From an uncultured Eubacteriales bacterium (lineage in GTDB: Bacteria; Bacillota_A; Clostridia; Christensenellales; Aristaeellaceae): a stretch of 6,668 bases of DNA. This document shows positions 6,101 through 6,668 of the stretch, piece by piece; position 1 is the first letter of the stretch; each line of letters begins with the position of its first letter. The stretch spans positions 1 through 6,668 of the forward strand of contig CADBLV010000006.1 of NCBI GenBank assembly GCA_902795555.1, read 5' to 3'. The translations under genes were made by a program, and so were the position numbers. The notes beneath the pieces were generated by a model. The model was not told the DNA's origin. It did no database searches and saw only the letters and a program-made list of their open reading frames with translations.

Positions 6101-6668
6101 GGCGAGCATCAGCAGGCCCAGCACGCTGTCCATCTGGCCCCAGGCGGCGCTGTTCAGAATCGTGGCGGGATTGAACATCATCAGCGCCGCGAAGCCGAGG
6201 GCCGCGCGTTCGGGCACATCTTTGCGCCGGCGGATCAGCTCATACAGCAGCCAGCAGGCCCCCAGGTCGCAGAGATTCGGGAACAGGCGGTAAACAAGAT
6301 TCAGCGTCGCCGGATCAGTCACGCCCTGAGTCAGAAGGGCGTTGAGGCCGAGCACCAGCAGATACAGCGGCGGATAATCGCAGAAGGAAGTTGTTTCATA
6401 GAATCGGGCCGGACCCACGGCCGCCATGGTGGCGCCCCAGGAGCGGAAGCACCCCACGTCCACGGCATATCCCTCGACGCGCACGGACAGGAAGACGCGC
6501 AGGGCCATGGAAAGCAGGAGCAGCGCCAGAAGGATCAGCCGGTCCCGGTTTCGGGAAAGGAAGCCCGAATCACGGGAATCGGCGGCTTTGCGGGGAATCG
6601 TCCCGGAGGGATCGCCTGAAAAGCCGGAACGGATTAGAAGCAAGCCCGCCGCGGCCCAGACCGCTCCG
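3119..6668 (-). CDS. Double GT-C glycosyltransferase: GT87-like module fused to PMT (GT39) module with discoidin-like insert (5' end outside window)
   Basis: A polytopic membrane protein of at least 1182 residues; numbering below counts from the TTG at 6643. The N-terminal module (about 35-476) is a GT87/DUF2029-like GT-C transferase: first membrane helix 36-54, then a loop with VDVGCF (Asp62) and CDYPPLY (88-94), later AAWGQMDS and KMHERYLFPAL (395-405). After a cytosolic linker rich in Pro/Glu/Lys (477-519) a helix at about 520-539 starts the second module. This has an extracytoplasmic beta domain at about 541-665, then the protein-mannosyltransferase hallmarks YFDEIYH (716-722, Asp718-Glu719 being the expected catalytic pair) and SHPPLGK (739-745), FGMTPFGWRF, IATIDSF (810-816), HPFYSPWWEWP (984-994) and the C-terminal PMT four-helix region with QYLPW and YIYHYF (1101-1106). 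Both modules should use polyprenyl-phosphate sugars at the outer membrane face; the acceptor (protein or envelope glycan) is unknown. The frame stays open to the right edge and the TTG has no ribosome binding site, so the real start is probably outside. Confidence 0.93.
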   Translation of the reverse strand, partial: GAVWAAAGLLLIRSGFSGDPSGTIPRKAADSRDSGFLSRNRDRLILLALLLLSMALRVFLSVRVEGYAVDVGCFRSWGATMAAVGPARFYETTSFCDYPPLYLLVLGLNALLTQGVTDPATLNLVYRLFPNLCDLGACWLLYELIRRRKDVPERAALGFAALMMFNPATILNSAAWGQMDSVLGLLMLAVCLLAAEDRWHLALPVYVAAVLVKPQALMFGPLGLCAWTICLVRRPKLRKRALLALPLALGTGLLCVLPFQLRQPLSFLPELYQQTLSSYPYAVLNTANFAYLMGGNWAGLSATAGWLPCALLSALSAGYALWQRPQSRPQRNLPWAETVMGGAFALFFLACAVFGASWSLTGYGAMAFSFGIVLSLLIRSGNSRHLAYFGALLLILIYCFGPKMHERYLFPALLLLGAAFARSKDRRMLGLLIVFSFTVFVNEGIVLDNSIRLGSASGHLLSDTVLAADILAVLNCLAALYAVRLGTDVLEGVPAPERTKTIPEGKIAEAAPLPLPDPFLRWNRRDTLIVTGITLAFAVLSLTTLGSTKAPQHPWVSSAYEEQVTFDLGPDHGDAVMLYFAQVSRYDFSVASSEDGETWSDETWAEMAEGQCFKWKYVSLSVANGEGGRTYFSETANVVHFSGRYLRITAHQIGLKLCEVIFRNGDGERIPATVVSRTGGDPDSPLYSDPEALLDEQDTLENLPGFFGLAATSAAEPSWWNSTYFDEIYHARTAWEFIQGSVPYETSHPPLGKVLMSLSVLIFGMTPFGWRFAGALAGILMLPGIYLLAKQLTKKTWAAALACALFALDCQHLTQTQIATIDSFPVLFILFAFFFMLRFLQKDFLKTPLRRLLLPLGLSGLFMGLAIASKWIGFYAGAGLAVLFFGHAFRALRNEPEHAAGKDAALREADGTAPEGAGVSVIAAWRKRFLTLCAWCLLFFVAVPAGIYLLSYLPYMAYNKQITNVGQYIAAVWKAQIGMLNYHATPRLGMDHPFYSPWWEWPIIGKPMYFASKQYLPYPTDVSYSLFCFGNPVVWYGALPALAICLIRLCRSALSRLRFGLIASGGDRPGMLRRMAFGRPDLNPLPYLFLFVGLLAQYLPWVLVPRGTYIYHYFASVPFIILAIVLCIQDWPGLPEKMKPRIAVAFALLALAGFLIFLPYASGLAAPVSWLDIGKSILKVWY

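Noticed and set aside
5690..6619. A 309-codon open frame on the + strand
   Set aside because: Antisense shadow of the N-terminal GT-C module; Gln/Gly/Arg-rich with no domain features.

Overview
The window comes from a GC-rich bacterium. Gene style and content point to a high-GC member of the Bacillota (Clostridia-like): a PucR/CdaR-type regulator, a lipoprotein-type S41 protease, strong purine-rich ribosome binding sites, and a very large PMT-type glycosyltransferase. This placement is an inference; there is no rRNA or other phylogenetic marker in the window.

Layout. At the left edge, on the + strand, is the 3' end of a GT1 (UDP-glucosyltransferase, sterol-glucosyltransferase-like) gene, ending at 442. 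A perfect 12-bp stem with T-runs on both strands overlaps its stop codon and can end transcription from both sides. After a short convergent intergenic spacer carrying degenerate ~20-nt repeats (about 466-550) come two minus-strand genes that look like an operon: a PucR-family regulator (1880-2824, GTG start) followed by an S41 C-terminal-processing-type protease with a lipoprotein signal (556-1833). A plausible extended -10 promoter lies just upstream of the regulator (2858-2886). The 294-base gap between the regulator and the next gene holds this promoter, one weak small ORF and no convincing terminator. The rest, 3119 to the right edge, is one very large minus-strand membrane protein gene, open at its 5' end. 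It fuses two GT-C type polyprenyl-phosphate-sugar-dependent glycosyltransferase modules, with a discoidin-like beta domain placed in the first extracytoplasmic loop of the second (PMT/GT39) module.

How the genes fit together. All of the enzymes suggest a cell-envelope theme: sugar transfer in the cytosol (GT1), sugar transfer at the outer membrane face (GT-C fusion), and processing of exported proteins by a membrane-anchored protease under possible control of a cotranscribed regulator. Only the regulator-protease pair has operon-like spacing; other functional links are inferred from proximity. I found no mobile element, CRISPR array, tRNA or rRNA. The most noteworthy item is the double GT-C fusion with its extracytoplasmic insert.
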